64,000 nucleotides of DNA from Rothia gullae (GTDB taxonomy: Bacteria; Actinomycetota; Actinomycetes; Actinomycetales; Micrococcaceae): positions 40,718-104,717 of the forward strand of contig NZ_JANCOC010000009.1 of the NCBI RefSeq assembly GCF_024294905.1, in the 5' to 3' direction. A model generated the notes under the pieces. The model was not told where the DNA came from. It saw only the letters and a list, made by a program, of their open reading frames with translations, and made no database searches. Positions 8,193-17,160 of the stretch are shown piece by piece; positions within the stretch are counted from its first letter, which is position 1, and every line of letters starts with the position of its first letter. The position numbers and the translations under genes were made by a program.

Positions 8193-8966
8193 TTACAGGG
8201 AAGCCTCAATAAACTCGTACGCCTTATCCACACAATCGGTGGTGACAGCCTTAACCTCATCGGGGGAGTAGCTGAACGACGCCGAACGGTCAGCGTAGCG
8301 GTGCATATTGATATCGTTCCACGAATCACCAATCGTATGCACCTCATAGGAGCTACCCGAATGCTCAGCCTGCAGGTACTCCACCAGATGCTGCAGGCCG
8401 GTGCCCTTCGTGCAGGCGGGCGGCACAATATCCAAGAAATCCTGATTCTTGTGGCAGTCCACCGAATCACCAAAACGCTCCAGAATCCAGGTGTGCGCCG
8501 CCTCGCGGACCTGGGCATCCGGAATCCACAGGGGTACACCCACGTACTCGTGGTTCTGCAGGTCATCAGCCGGTAGGGGAGTGAACTCCGGCAGAATATT
8601 TGTCGATGAACCCACCCGGTCGCAGAGGCTGTAATCGTTATCCAGGGTCGTAGCGAATAGTGCCACGCCGTCCACGGTGCTGAAATGCTCGTAGCACGCC
8701 TGCACAACACTCACCGGAAGAGGCTGATGGTAAATCACCCGGTACTCCCAGTTGGTAATCACTGCACCCGTGTACAGCACGTGGTAGTCAAAGCGGATGG
8801 CGGTTGGGCTCAACGCCAGCTGAGTGGCAAAAATGCTCTTGCCCGTGCACGAGACTGCCAGGTTACCCTCCGCCTGCCAGCGGGCAATCGCCTGCTCATT
8901 GGCAGGCTCTACGGCACGGTTAAATAGGATTGTGCCGTCCAGGTCGAAAGCCATCAACTTGGTCAT
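8193..8966 (-). CDS. HAD-superfamily (Cof-type) phosphatase
   Basis: 257 residues starting at ATG 8966 behind AAGGAG. The nucleophile motif is FDLDGTILF near the N-terminus (the first Asp is the phosphorylated residue), SCTGKS is motif II, a Lys sits in the middle (CTKGTGLQHL) and motif IV is TIGDSWNDINM. The large inserted cap between motifs II and III is typical of Cof/YidA sugar-phosphate phosphatases, here with an unusual Trp in GDSWND. It follows the PTS operon on the same strand but a hairpin at 9028-9069 lies between them. A role in dephosphorylating a sugar phosphate imported by that PTS is an inference. Confidence 0.85.
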   Translation of the reverse strand: MTKLMAFDLDGTILFNRAVEPANEQAIARWQAEGNLAVSCTGKSIFATQLALSPTAIRFDYHVLYTGAVITNWEYRVIYHQPLPVSVVQACYEHFSTVDGVALFATTLDNDYSLCDRVGSSTNILPEFTPLPADDLQNHEYVGVPLWIPDAQVREAAHTWILERFGDSVDCHKNQDFLDIVPPACTKGTGLQHLVEYLQAEHSGSSYEVHTIGDSWNDINMHRYADRSASFSYSPDEVKAVTTDCVDKAYEFIEASL

Positions 8967-9027
8967 AGAAACTCCTTCGCGGGAGGGCTGCATTGCCGCG
9001 AATTGTGCGCCGCAACCGATAGAAAAC

Positions 9028-9069
9028 GGGGGTGCTGCCGGTACTTTTAAGTGTACCGACTGCACCCCC
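9028..9069 (-). terminator. Terminator of the PTS operon
   Basis: Arms GGGGGTGC (9028-9035) and GCACCCCC (9062-9069) pair perfectly and enclose a second small stem (GGTAC/GTACC). On the minus strand the structure is followed by GTTTTCT. It lies about 70 bp beyond the IID stop and upstream of the HAD gene. Confidence 0.85.
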
Positions 9070-9137
9070 GCCGCTTGAGACAATCCCTTGAATCTCGCAC
9101 TTTCACTGAAGGGTGAAAGGGCTCATCCCTCATATTT

Positions 9138-9992
9138 TTAGAGAGCCAGGAAGCCCAGGTACGAACCGAGGATACCCACGGCAAACAGGGCGAAAATCAA
9201 CCAGATAGCGTTGACCTTCTTCTTCAACAACCACATGCACAGGAAGCACAGACCCAGCGACGCAAGGCCCGGCAGCAGATCGTTCAGCACCGACTGAACG
9301 GTCACATTCACCATATCGCCAGCCTGGTTCTTGTAGCTGGTCAGCGGCAACGGAATGTTTACGCTCGTCCAGCGGTACACCAGCGCACCCATCACGAACA
9401 GACCCATCACGGAAGCGCCCTGAGTGATCTTCTGCAGGGTGTTACCGCCCGCCTCAGTCACAATCTGGGTACCCTTCTCGTAACCGTACTTGAAGCCGTA
9501 CCAGCGGGTCGCCCAGCGAATCGCGGTCAGACCAAAGAAGAACAGTAGCGGGCCCAGAATATTACCGGTCACCGCCAGAGAAGCACCCAGAGCAGCCAGC
9601 ACAATACGTGCGGTACCCCAGTAAATCGGGTCGCCCACACCAGCCAGCGGGCCCATCAGACCCACCTTCACGTTGGTGATAGCGGCCTCGTCAATGTCCT
9701 TACCGGCTGCCTTCTCACGCTCCATCGCAGCTGTCACACCCATAATCGAGGATGCAACCCACGGCTGGGTGTTGAAGAACTCCAGGTGGCGGGTCAGCGC
9801 TTCCGCTTGGTCTTCCTTCTTGGTGTAGAAGCGCTTAATAGCCGGAATCATGGAAACCGCGAAACCGATGGATTGCATACGCTCAAAGTTGAACGAACCA
9901 AGCAGAAAAGTGGAGCGGATGTAGGTTTCGACCTTATCGCGCTGGGTGAGCTCGGGAACTTCAACGAGCTCGACGTTCTTGTTCTCAGTCAT
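9138..9992 (-). CDS. manZ: PTS mannose-family IID component
   Basis: 284-residue membrane component of a mannose/fructose/sorbose-family phosphotransferase system. With IIC it forms the transport channel. The family signature is visible from the N-terminus (YIRSTFLLGSFNFERMQSIG, then AIKRFYTKKEDQAEALTRHL.FFNT.P) and in KVGLMGPLAGVGDPIYWGT. The C-terminus carries membrane segments ending in LGSYLGFLAL. The start ATG 9992 follows AAGGAG. It is the last gene of a three-gene operon, 11 bp after IIC. The sugar cannot be told from sequence; mannose, glucose, fructosamines and N-acetylhexosamines are all known for the family. Confidence 0.93.
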   Translation of the reverse strand: MTENKNVELVEVPELTQRDKVETYIRSTFLLGSFNFERMQSIGFAVSMIPAIKRFYTKKEDQAEALTRHLEFFNTQPWVASSIMGVTAAMEREKAAGKDIDEAAITNVKVGLMGPLAGVGDPIYWGTARIVLAALGASLAVTGNILGPLLFFFGLTAIRWATRWYGFKYGYEKGTQIVTEAGGNTLQKITQGASVMGLFVMGALVYRWTSVNIPLPLTSYKNQAGDMVNVTVQSVLNDLLPGLASLGLCFLCMWLLKKKVNAIWLIFALFAVGILGSYLGFLAL

Positions 9993-10003
9993 GATGATGC
10001 TCC

Positions 10004-10873
10004 TTACTCGAGCTCGTTATCGAGATCGTTTGCTGCGGCTGCCGGTGCTGCGACGGGTGCCTCGCTCTTGTGGAAAAGCGGGTTCAGCTGGGTGTACAGC
10101 AGACCCAGGCAAGCACCCACAATACCGATAGCAACCAGGTTGAACTGTGCCTGACCGGACAGGGTTGCGACGAGATCCTTCGCACCCTCGGTGCCAGCAA
10201 TCGAAATCGACTGGGTTGCCGGGATAGCGGCGGCGGCAATGAAGCCAAGGAAGAAGAAGGGCATGAGAGCCTTCGAACGCATCATGTTGATGACCATTGC
10301 GAAACCGACCACGGTGATCATGCCACCTGCGATACGAAGACCAACGGTCACCTCGGCAGGAATCATGTTCAGCAGGCGGGTCAGCTCTTCGGAGCTAATC
10401 AGCGCCACAATAGCGGTCGGGATAGCCACACGCAGACCCTGCAGTGCCATACCGCTGATGTGCATCAACTCAATACCGCGGAAGTTCGCGGTCTTCGCGA
10501 AATTATCAGCCTGATGTTGGAAGAACACCGTAATGGTACGAACGAAAATGGTCAGAACCTGACCTGCTGCAGCCAGCGGCACAGCAATAGCAATACCGGT
10601 GGTGATGTCCTGGTGACCCTGAATCACAACAACAGCGGAGATGGTGGATGCCAGAGCCGAGTCGGGAGCCATTGCCGCACCGACGTTCATCCAGCCCAGG
10701 GCGATGAGCTCCAGTGCGCCACCGAGCATAATGCCGGTAGTCGGATCACCCAGCGCAAAACCCATCAGGGTGCAAGCGACCAGGGGGCGGTGGAACTGAC
10801 GCTCGTCCACCACGGATGCGACGCCCGCAATGAACGCCACGAGAACAACGAGAATAAACGTCAGGGCGCTCAT
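10004..10873 (-). CDS. manY: PTS mannose-family IIC component
   Basis: 289-residue polytopic permease subunit. Recognisable IIC features are FHRPLVACTLMGFALGDPTTGIMLGGALELIALGWMNVGAAM (in parts) near residues 25-70 and the IPATQSISI stretch in the second half. It overlaps the IIAB gene by four bases (10870-10873), a sign of translational coupling. A hydrophilic Ala-rich tail (APVAAPAAAANDLDNELE) ends the protein. Acts with IID in the cytoplasmic membrane to move sugar phosphorylated by IIB. Confidence 0.93.
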   Translation of the reverse strand: MSALTFILVVLVAFIAGVASVVDERQFHRPLVACTLMGFALGDPTTGIMLGGALELIALGWMNVGAAMAPDSALASTISAVVVIQGHQDITTGIAIAVPLAAAGQVLTIFVRTITVFFQHQADNFAKTANFRGIELMHISGMALQGLRVAIPTAIVALISSEELTRLLNMIPAEVTVGLRIAGGMITVVGFAMVINMMRSKALMPFFFLGFIAAAAIPATQSISIAGTEGAKDLVATLSGQAQFNLVAIGIVGACLGLLYTQLNPLFHKSEAPVAAPAAAANDLDNELE

Positions 10874-11850
10874 GCGTCCAGGCCTTTCTGCTTGAGAATC
10901 TTTTCCAAATCAACCGGGGAGTGGTTCGGCAGCTGCTGCACCGTCAGCTTCACACCGCGCTTAATGAGTTTGCGGTAGGCTTCCAGGTGTTCCTCGGAGG
11001 CGTACACTGCGTCCGAGAGCTGAACCATGCCGGTCTTGAAGGTGACGCCACCAACGTTCACTTCGTTGATCTTGACGCCTTCGTCGAGCAGTCGCACCAC
11101 GTCAACGGGGGATTCTACGACGAACATGGTCTTCATGCCGGTGTACTTGGGGTTGTTGTACACGCGACCAGCCTTAGCGATGTCCAGGACGTTGGTCTTC
11201 ACACTGGTCGGCGCGACCTGCAGCAGCAGGGACTTGCGCAGCTGATCGTGTGCCGCATTATCGGATGCCGCGATGAAGGTCTGCGGTGCGATATGCGGAA
11301 CCCAGGTGCCTGCCACCTGACCGTGAATCAGGCGGGAGTCGATGCGGGTGAAGATAGCGTCCATGGTGCCGCCGGGAACCTGCTGAGCAGCCGGAACCTC
11401 GACCGCCTTGGTCTCTGCGGGCTTCGCCTCGGCGGGCTTGGCGGCTGCGGGCTGGTTCGCCTCCTGGAAAGAGCGAATACCCTTAGTGCCAGCCTTGTGC
11501 GCCTTGGCGACCAGGGACTTGAGGGTTGCGTTCTTACGGCCTGCGCCGGAGATGACCTCAATAAGCATCGGTACGTTGACACCGGAGACGACGTCGACGC
11601 CCTCGCGGGTGGCTGCGAACTGCGCACCGGCGTTGTAGGGGCTACCGCCGAAGAGGTCGACCAGCAACAGGGTTTCTTCTGCTTCGGACGCCTCAACGAT
11701 GCGGGTGTACTCTTCGACGAGATCTTCGGGGCCCTGACCCGGCAGGAAGGTGACCGGGTGGACGTTTTCGAAGTTACCGAGGATCATGCCGGCGGTCTTC
11801 AGCAGAGCCGGAGCCGACTCGCCGTGTGCCGCCACAATGATAGTGACCAT
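10870..11850 (-). CDS. manX: PTS mannose-family IIAB fusion
   Basis: 326-residue cytoplasmic phosphotransfer protein. The IIA domain covers about residues 1-128, with the phosphorylated His9 in VAAHGE and DLFGGSPYN near residue 65. An Ala/Lys/Glu/Pro-rich linker spans about 130-162. The IIB domain follows, with its phosphorylated His176 in DSRLIHGQV. Phosphate passes from HPr to IIA to IIB to the sugar. It starts at ATG 11850 behind GAGAGGA and is the first gene of the operon. No RpoN-type activator is seen; the BglG-type antiterminator 730 bp upstream on the same strand is the likely local regulator. Confidence 0.93.
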   Translation of the reverse strand: MVTIIVAAHGESAPALLKTAGMILGNFENVHPVTFLPGQGPEDLVEEYTRIVEASEAEETLLLVDLFGGSPYNAGAQFAATREGVDVVSGVNVPMLIEVISGAGRKNATLKSLVAKAHKAGTKGIRSFQEANQPAAAKPAEAKPAETKAVEVPAAQQVPGGTMDAIFTRIDSRLIHGQVAGTWVPHIAPQTFIAASDNAAHDQLRKSLLLQVAPTSVKTNVLDIAKAGRVYNNPKYTGMKTMFVVESPVDVVRLLDEGVKINEVNVGGVTFKTGMVQLSDAVYASEEHLEAYRKLIKRGVKLTVQQLPNHSPVDLEKILKQKGLDA

Positions 11851-11984
11851 AGTGGTCCTCTCGTGTTCGTGACATGGTGTGTAGCGGCCCCGTGAAGGGC
11901 CTCATAATTCTCAGATAGTAACACGTTGTATTTGTGTTTTGTGGGTTTTTCTGACTTTGCACACTTTAGGTTCCTGTGATATTT

Positions 11985-11999
11985 TTCCAAGTGTTGGAA
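11985..11999. promoter_or_regulatory. Operator-like palindrome upstream of PTS genes
   Basis: TTCCAAGTGTTGGAA is a perfect 6-bp inverted repeat with a 3-bp centre, 135 bp upstream of the IIAB start. It may be a regulator site; the protein is unknown. Confidence 0.45.
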
Positions 12000-12538
12000 T
12001 GTGGGTTTTTGATGTCAAAACACGTATTTATTGCCAGGGTGTAAAAAATTTAAACAGAACACCGAAAAAGGTTGCCGAAGTGGAGGATAAAGCGTTAGTT
12101 TTGTGAAATTTCAGGAATGACGGCATATTGTAAGCGGACTGATGAGGTGCTTGTTGCGGGATATTTGGGTTGCGACGGTGCAAGAAAATGATTTACAAAG
12201 AAAATACCCAACAAAAATGGGTGCGTGAGTCAAAAGATGTGGGATTTATACAAAACCAACATTTTCCTGCGCTCTGTCCACAGAATGGTATTTCTGGAAT
12301 ACGCCGCTATAAACCGTCATTTCAAAATTTAAATCGACGCGCTAACGCGCGAAGGAAAACCCGGAAAAACGACATTTTAGTGACAGGTTGTATATATAAA
12401 TAGCAACCCACCTTTAATGGCCACGTTCCGCCCGGCAACACCCCTCTAGAATCCTCACTCCCAGATTCTTCACTCCCAAATTCCACCACCCGAGCCCCTC
12501 ACTGGGGTTCCGGGGCACAGAAAAGCTAAGGTATAGAA

Positions 12539-12569
12539 AAAGCGACCGAGAACCCTCCCCGCTCGCTTT
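12539..12569 (-). terminator. Terminator of the antiterminator gene
   Basis: AAAGCGA (12539-12545) pairs with TCGCTTT (12563-12569); on the minus strand the stem runs straight into CGCTTTTTCTATA. It follows the bglG-like stop by 15 bp. Confidence 0.75.
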
Positions 12570-12583
12570 CTATCGAACATGCG

Positions 12584-13453
12584 CTACGCGTTAATGCCCC
12601 ACATATCCCGCGCCAGACGCGCAATATGAATCGTCAAATACGTCAACTCATCACGAGTCAGGCTCTGCTTCAACTGCATCTGCAGCACCAGTAAAACCTT
12701 CTGCGCACACGCGTAGGCGCGCGGTGCATCCTCACGAAGAGCCGCCAACAAACTCGGCTGCGACACCTCATCAGCGTCCTCTGTACGATTCGCGGAGGCG
12801 CGGCTCGCACGCACAAATAGGTACCGCAGGTGCGTCACAAAACGTGCCGCACTCATCGAATCCAGGTCGATCTTCCGCTCGTAGCTTGCCTCAATAATTT
12901 CAAAAACCTGCGCGAAAACCTCGGTCATGCGGAATGCCTGAGACATATCCGCCGTCGCAAATTGCGCGTTGACCAGGTGCAACGCCAAAGGAATAGCCTC
13001 GTTCGGGTCCAACTCAACCTGCAGGCGCTCGCGAACCATTTCCAAAACTGCGCGGCCATACTCCACCTCGCGCGGGTAGAGAACGGTTACCTCCGGGGCG
13101 AGCGGATACTGCACCCGCACCCCGTCACGCGCACGAACCACCGCATAGTGCAGATGATCAGCCAGCGGAAGAATAAACGAGTTCGACAGCTCCAGTGCAC
13201 CCTCGGTGCGCACCTTCGACTCCAAAATCGTGGCAATCGACAGAATCTCCGCCGGAATCTCAGATAGGGTCATACTCAAACGCTCACCCGACATGCCCTG
13301 CTCCGGCACAAACGTCTGCTCCACCGCAGACGGGTCAATCAGCTGACCCTTACGCTTACCAAAAGCAATGCCGCGACCAATCATCACGGACTCCTTGCCG
13401 TAATGATCCACCGTGAGGACAACATTATTGTTATAAATACGGCTAATGCGCAT
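12584..13453 (-). CDS. BglG/LicT-family transcriptional antiterminator
   Basis: 289 residues. The RNA-binding CAT domain is at residues 1-55 (MRISRIYNNNVVLTVD then GRGIAFGKRKGQLI), followed by two PTS-regulation domains: PRD1 about 70-170 with LADHLHYAVVRARDGV and LHLVNAQF, PRD2 about 175-285 with RFVTHLRYLFVRAS and LTIHIARLARD. The conserved His residues that receive phosphate from HPr or enzyme II are present. Members bind a leader hairpin and prevent early termination when sugar is available. Start ATG 13453 follows GAAGGAGG. It lies upstream of, and on the same strand as, the PTS operon, but with its own terminator. Its target hairpin was not found with certainty. Confidence 0.9.
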   Translation of the reverse strand: MRISRIYNNNVVLTVDHYGKESVMIGRGIAFGKRKGQLIDPSAVEQTFVPEQGMSGERLSMTLSEIPAEILSIATILESKVRTEGALELSNSFILPLADHLHYAVVRARDGVRVQYPLAPEVTVLYPREVEYGRAVLEMVRERLQVELDPNEAIPLALHLVNAQFATADMSQAFRMTEVFAQVFEIIEASYERKIDLDSMSAARFVTHLRYLFVRASRASANRTEDADEVSQPSLLAALREDAPRAYACAQKVLLVLQMQLKQSLTRDELTYLTIHIARLARDMWGINA

Positions 13454-13618
13454 GCGTCGTCCTCCTTCACGGGTGTTGGTCGCCGGAACAGAAACGGCAA
13501 ATTCAAAAGATACGCAAAGGTGATTGAGCGTTACCTAAGCTAGTACAAATTCTACCGAAAGTTTGAAGCTGTCATGAAGGGTTGACGCGCAAATGCGGGT
13601 AAAGCTGTGCCCCAACTG

Positions 13619-13671
13619 TGAGGCGGGCAAGCATTCCATAAGTTTGCGGCTGAAAACCGGCTCCCGCCTCA
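13619..13671. promoter_or_regulatory. Inverted repeat upstream of the response regulator
   Basis: TGAGGCGGG (13619-13627) and CCCGCCTCA (13663-13671) are perfect 9-bp arms with a 35-nt loop in the divergent gap just before the two-component genes. It could be a leader hairpin or a binding site. Confidence 0.4.
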
Positions 13672-13704
13672 CCGCGAACCCTAAATCGCGATACCCTTAA
13701 TCAC

Positions 13705-14448
13705 ATGAGCAGCAAAGCAACCGAAATCGCAAAGAACCTTCCCGCACTAGAGCATCCGGACGGTAGCCCCATCCGCGCCCTCGTTGTTGACGATGAGGAG
13801 ATGCTCAAGGAACTCGTCAGCATGGGTCTGAAAATGATCGGCTGGGATGTGCAGTCCGCCGGCGACGGACCCTCCGCGCTCGCGATTGCCCGCGATTGGC
13901 GCCCCGATGTACTCGTGCTGGATATTATGATGCCCGGCTTCGACGGTCTGGAGCTGCTCTCCCGTATCCGCAAGTTCTACCCCGAGGTTCCCTGCCTCTT
14001 CCTGACCGCTAAAGATTCGGTTGATAACCGTATCGAGGGCCTTGCCGCAGGCGCGGATGACTACGTGACTAAGCCCTTCTCCATGGAAGAGGTCATGATC
14101 CGTTTGCACCGCCTGATGCAGCGCTCCGGCGTTGCTGCCATTGACGATGCTGAGTTGGTTGTTGGCGACCTGGTGCTGAACCAAGACACCCGCGAGGTCA
14201 CCCGCGGTGGCGAGCAGATTAACCTCACCGCAACCCAGTTCGACCTGCTGTGCTACCTCATGGAGAACGCGAAGCGCGTGGTCTCCAAGAGTCAGATTCT
14301 TGATAATGTCTGGAACTACGATTTTGGTGGTCAGGCAAATATTGTGGAGCTGTACATCTCGTACCTGCGCAAGAAGATTGATGTGGGTCGCGAACCGATG
14401 ATTCACACCGTGCGCGGTGCCGGTTACGTGCTACGTCCCGCTGTCTAA
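13705..14448 (+). CDS. OmpR/PhoB-family response regulator
   Basis: 247 residues. An N-terminal receiver domain (about 22-138) has the acidic pocket VVDDEE, the phosphorylated Asp73 in VLVLDIMMPG, the Thr in FLTAKD and the Lys in VTKPFS. The C-terminal winged-helix DNA-binding domain (about 150-245) has LTATQFDLLCYLMENAKRVV, then the recognition region ILDNVWNYDFGGQANIVEL and the closing IHTVRGAGYVLRP. It lies 93 bp before a histidine kinase gene on the same strand and is presumably its partner. Its closest style is the TcrA/TrcR/MprA group of actinobacteria; the signal is unknown. Confidence 0.93.
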   Translation: MSSKATEIAKNLPALEHPDGSPIRALVVDDEEMLKELVSMGLKMIGWDVQSAGDGPSALAIARDWRPDVLVLDIMMPGFDGLELLSRIRKFYPEVPCLFLTAKDSVDNRIEGLAAGADDYVTKPFSMEEVMIRLHRLMQRSGVAAIDDAELVVGDLVLNQDTREVTRGGEQINLTATQFDLLCYLMENAKRVVSKSQILDNVWNYDFGGQANIVELYISYLRKKIDVGREPMIHTVRGAGYVLRPAV

Positions 14449-14541
14449 GTTTATTCTCTGCTCTTCATATGGCGCGGTATAACACCCGGTTATACCGCAC
14501 CATATCATTTATATTCAGTATTTCGAATATAGAAAGAAAGG

Positions 14542-16197
14542 ATGCTCGTGGGATCCTACTCACCCGGTGGCCCCGCCTCCCCGGATAATGAAGCAACCCG
14601 CCCCCTGCGCGCGGGTACCCCCGCACGAGATGGTGCCGCACCCTCCTCGGGGAACTTCTTCGTGCGCCTACGCGCCGCCTGGAAGAGCATGAGGAACCCC
14701 GAGGCGTCCCCCGAAGAACTCGGGTATGTACCCCACCTGCGTTCACGCCTTATCGCCATCCTCGTGGCAGCCCTCGGCATCGCCTGCCTCATTATTGGCC
14801 TGTCCACCTACGTGACCCTGCAGAACTCCCTCTACCAGCAGGCGCAAAGCGACCTCAAAGAAACTAGTCACCGCGTAGGGCAGTCGACCTCTCGAGACGG
14901 CAAGCAAGAAGAAGTGGACTGCAGTGACCTGCAGAAGAGTAGCTTCCTTTTCGCACCCGGTCAGGCATCCGGAACCATCATTACCTGTGTTGAATCCGAA
15001 GGCGCTGTGGAAATCGCCAGCAAGCTCGGTAAGGACGGCACCATACAAACCCTCTCCGCCAACGATCAGGTAGCCCTCGGAACCATGGCACTGAACGCCA
15101 CCAAAGAAGAAGTCCGAGAGGTCAAATTGGAATCCGGCCTGTACCTCATCAAAATCACCCCGAAGGCTAATAGCAGCACTGATGCCCAGGTGGTTGGTAT
15201 TCCGCTCGCCAACGTACAGCAGACCCTCACCATCTTCGTGATTGTGGTAGCCCTCGGTTCCATCGCCGTGATGGTCGGTGCCGGCGTGGCGGGCTCCTAT
15301 ATTATTCGCGGTACCATGAAGCCCCTGGAGCGAGTCTCCGCGGTGGCAACCGATGTGGCGCACCTGGATCTGGAGGAGCACACCATCTCCTCGGCGGTGC
15401 GAGTGGAGTCGCGTGATTCCGACCCGCGCACCGAAGTGGGTGCCGTAGGCTACGCCCTCAATCAGCTGCTTGATAACGTGAACTCAGCCCTCGAGGTGCG
15501 CGAACGCACCGAACATCAGATTCGCGCCTTTATTGCGGACGCCTCCCATGAGCTGCGCACGCCTCTGGCTGCCATTAAGGGGTACTCCGATATGCTCCGT
15601 TGGACGGAGCCGCTCAGTGAATCCGGCCAATCCTCCCTGGCGCGTATCGACTCGCAGACTGAACGTATGTCCCGCCTCGTGGAGGATCTTTTGACCCTTG
15701 CCCGCCTGGACGAGGGGCGCGAACCCAAGATGGAGCAGGTTGACCTGACCGAGCTGGTACTTGAATGCACCTCCGACATGCAGGCGGCAGCGCGCACCCA
15801 CGAATGGCACCTGAACCTGCCCGACGAGCCGGTTGAGGTTGTTGCCGATCGCTCCCAGATTCAGCGCGTGATCTTGAACCTGCTCTCGAATGCTCGCAAG
15901 CACACCGATGAGGGTACTCGAGTGACCGCTGGCCTGTCGGTGGATGCTGCACGCCGTGAAGCTGTGGTGACCGTGACCGATAACGGTCCGGGTATTGCCC
16001 CGGACTTCTTGCCGAAGATTTTTGACCGCTTCACCCGTGCCGATAAGGCGCGTTCCGGTTCGGTTGGAACCACCGGTCTGGGCCTGGCGATTGTGCAGGC
16101 GATTGTGCAGGCGCACGGTGGTTCGATTCAGGTGCAGAGCCAACCTGGACATACGGTCTTTACGGTGCGTCTGCCTTTGGAGGCGGCGCGCGCCTAG
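14542..16197 (+). CDS. Sensor histidine kinase
   Basis: 551 residues from ATG 14542; GTG 14548 has better spacing from GAAAGG and may be the true start. A cytoplasmic N-terminus of about 68 residues leads to membrane segment 1 (LIAILVAALGIACLIIGLST), an extracytoplasmic sensor of about 140 residues, membrane segment 2 (LTIFVIVVALGSIAVMVGAG) and a HAMP linker. The dimerisation domain carries the phosphorylated His336 in DASHELRTPLAAIKG. The ATPase domain has the N box (NLLSNARKH), G1 (VTDNGPGIA), F box (IFDRFTRAD) and G2 (TGLGLAIVQ). Forms a two-component system with the preceding regulator. Confidence 0.93.
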   Translation: MLVGSYSPGGPASPDNEATRPLRAGTPARDGAAPSSGNFFVRLRAAWKSMRNPEASPEELGYVPHLRSRLIAILVAALGIACLIIGLSTYVTLQNSLYQQAQSDLKETSHRVGQSTSRDGKQEEVDCSDLQKSSFLFAPGQASGTIITCVESEGAVEIASKLGKDGTIQTLSANDQVALGTMALNATKEEVREVKLESGLYLIKITPKANSSTDAQVVGIPLANVQQTLTIFVIVVALGSIAVMVGAGVAGSYIIRGTMKPLERVSAVATDVAHLDLEEHTISSAVRVESRDSDPRTEVGAVGYALNQLLDNVNSALEVRERTEHQIRAFIADASHELRTPLAAIKGYSDMLRWTEPLSESGQSSLARIDSQTERMSRLVEDLLTLARLDEGREPKMEQVDLTELVLECTSDMQAAARTHEWHLNLPDEPVEVVADRSQIQRVILNLLSNARKHTDEGTRVTAGLSVDAARREAVVTVTDNGPGIAPDFLPKIFDRFTRADKARSGSVGTTGLGLAIVQAIVQAHGGSIQVQSQPGHTVFTVRLPLEAARA

Positions 16198-16371
16198 TGC
16201 GCTTGATTTGTGGTTCGCTGAGCGGCTTGCTTGACATGCCAAAACGCTAAATTGCTTATTGAGTGAACATTGAATCTACACTTCAAATTTATTACCTAGA
16301 GTGCAAATATGTGGTGAATCTAACCCTCCAGTAGTTGCTCCCGGTGAAACATTGCGCGTATTGTAAAAAGT

Positions 16372-17067
16372 ATGGCTAATCTTGTTGAATCCCCCGCAAA
16401 CATCACGGACAAGCGTTCCGCTCGCAAGGCAGAGAACCGCATCGCAATCGTTGAGGCAGCAGAATCCCTCATCCTCGAGGGTGGCTACGGTGCCCTCAAC
16501 GCAGAAGGACTCGCAGAACGCGCAGGCGTCTCCCGCCGCACCATCTTCAACCACTTCGCCTCCGTAGACGACGTGCTGGTCACCCGCATAAACCAGTACT
16601 TCAACCGCATCTTCGAGGAATCCGACTTCACCGTCTCCGGTGAAAACGCAAGCATGGAAGCCGAAATGCTATCCATCGCCCGCAAGGTCTTCATGAGTAA
16701 CACCCTCGAAGAGTACATCGCACCCTTCGTGCACCTGCTTTACGCCCTCGAAATGGACAGCCCTGCGAAGTTCGAAGAATACTCGCACGTCATCCTCGAG
16801 CGCACCTACGACATCTTCCTCGAACAGTACCTCGCGGCATACCCCGACCTGCCCTACCTACGCGTGGCAGTCTTCGCTTCCACCCTCTCCGAAACCATCG
16901 GTGAAGGTGTCTACTACTACCTCACCCACGCTGAAGAAATAACGGTCAAGGTTGCAGCAGAAGCCCCCGAAGCCCCCGAAGCACTCGCCATCGAAGCGAT
17001 GCGCCAGTGTGTCCTCGAAGCACTCGACTACCTGGGCCGTCTGGTTCAGGGCGAATTCGCAAACTAA
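16372..17067 (+). CDS. TetR-family transcriptional regulator
   Basis: 231 residues. The helix-turn-helix domain is near residues 20-75 (AIVEAAESLILEGGYGALNA, then GLAERAGVSRRTIFNHFASV). The remaining 150 residues are helical with a hydrophobic ligand-pocket-like composition. The gene directly precedes a decayed MmpL-family transporter, so it probably once controlled that exporter. A TTGACA-like element at 16231-16236 may mark its promoter. A good terminator follows. Whether it still controls anything is unknown. Confidence 0.88.
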   Translation: MANLVESPANITDKRSARKAENRIAIVEAAESLILEGGYGALNAEGLAERAGVSRRTIFNHFASVDDVLVTRINQYFNRIFEESDFTVSGENASMEAEMLSIARKVFMSNTLEEYIAPFVHLLYALEMDSPAKFEEYSHVILERTYDIFLEQYLAAYPDLPYLRVAVFASTLSETIGEGVYYYLTHAEEITVKVAAEAPEAPEALAIEAMRQCVLEALDYLGRLVQGEFAN

Positions 17068-17103
17068 GCCTCATAGCGTTTAACACTCAAACACTCTCGC
17101 TTC

Positions 17104-17142
17104 GGGCACCTCACCTGCAGGTGCCCGGGGCGGGTGTTTTTT
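17104..17142 (+). terminator. Terminator after the TetR gene
   Basis: GGGCACCT (17104-17111) pairs with AGGTGCCC (17119-17126); a GC-rich spacer and TTTTTT (17137-17142) follow. Typical actinobacterial intrinsic terminator. Confidence 0.8.
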
Positions 17143-17160
17143 GCCTAAAATTAGGACACA

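Larger units (their letters stand above)
11851..12583. other. AT-rich 730-bp gap upstream of the PTS operon
   Basis: This gap between bglG-like and PTS genes is clearly AT-richer than its surroundings. It contains TGTGGGTTTTT twice, exactly 60 bp apart (11940 and 12000), a 15-bp palindrome at 11985-11999 and the bglG terminator at 12539-12569. No credible gene was found. It presumably holds the PTS promoter and leader. A clear BglG-type antiterminator hairpin could not be identified, though GTGTTACT on the minus strand near 11925 recalls part of one. Confidence 0.5.

Noticed and set aside
11900..12010. BglG-type antiterminator hairpin
   Set aside because: Only a GTGTTACT stretch matches; the rest of the ~30-nt consensus is absent, so it was not annotated.
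12170..12403. 77-codon plus-strand frame in the AT-rich gap before the PTS operon
   Set aside because: No ribosome-binding site, no recognisable composition; AT-rich leader DNA explains it.
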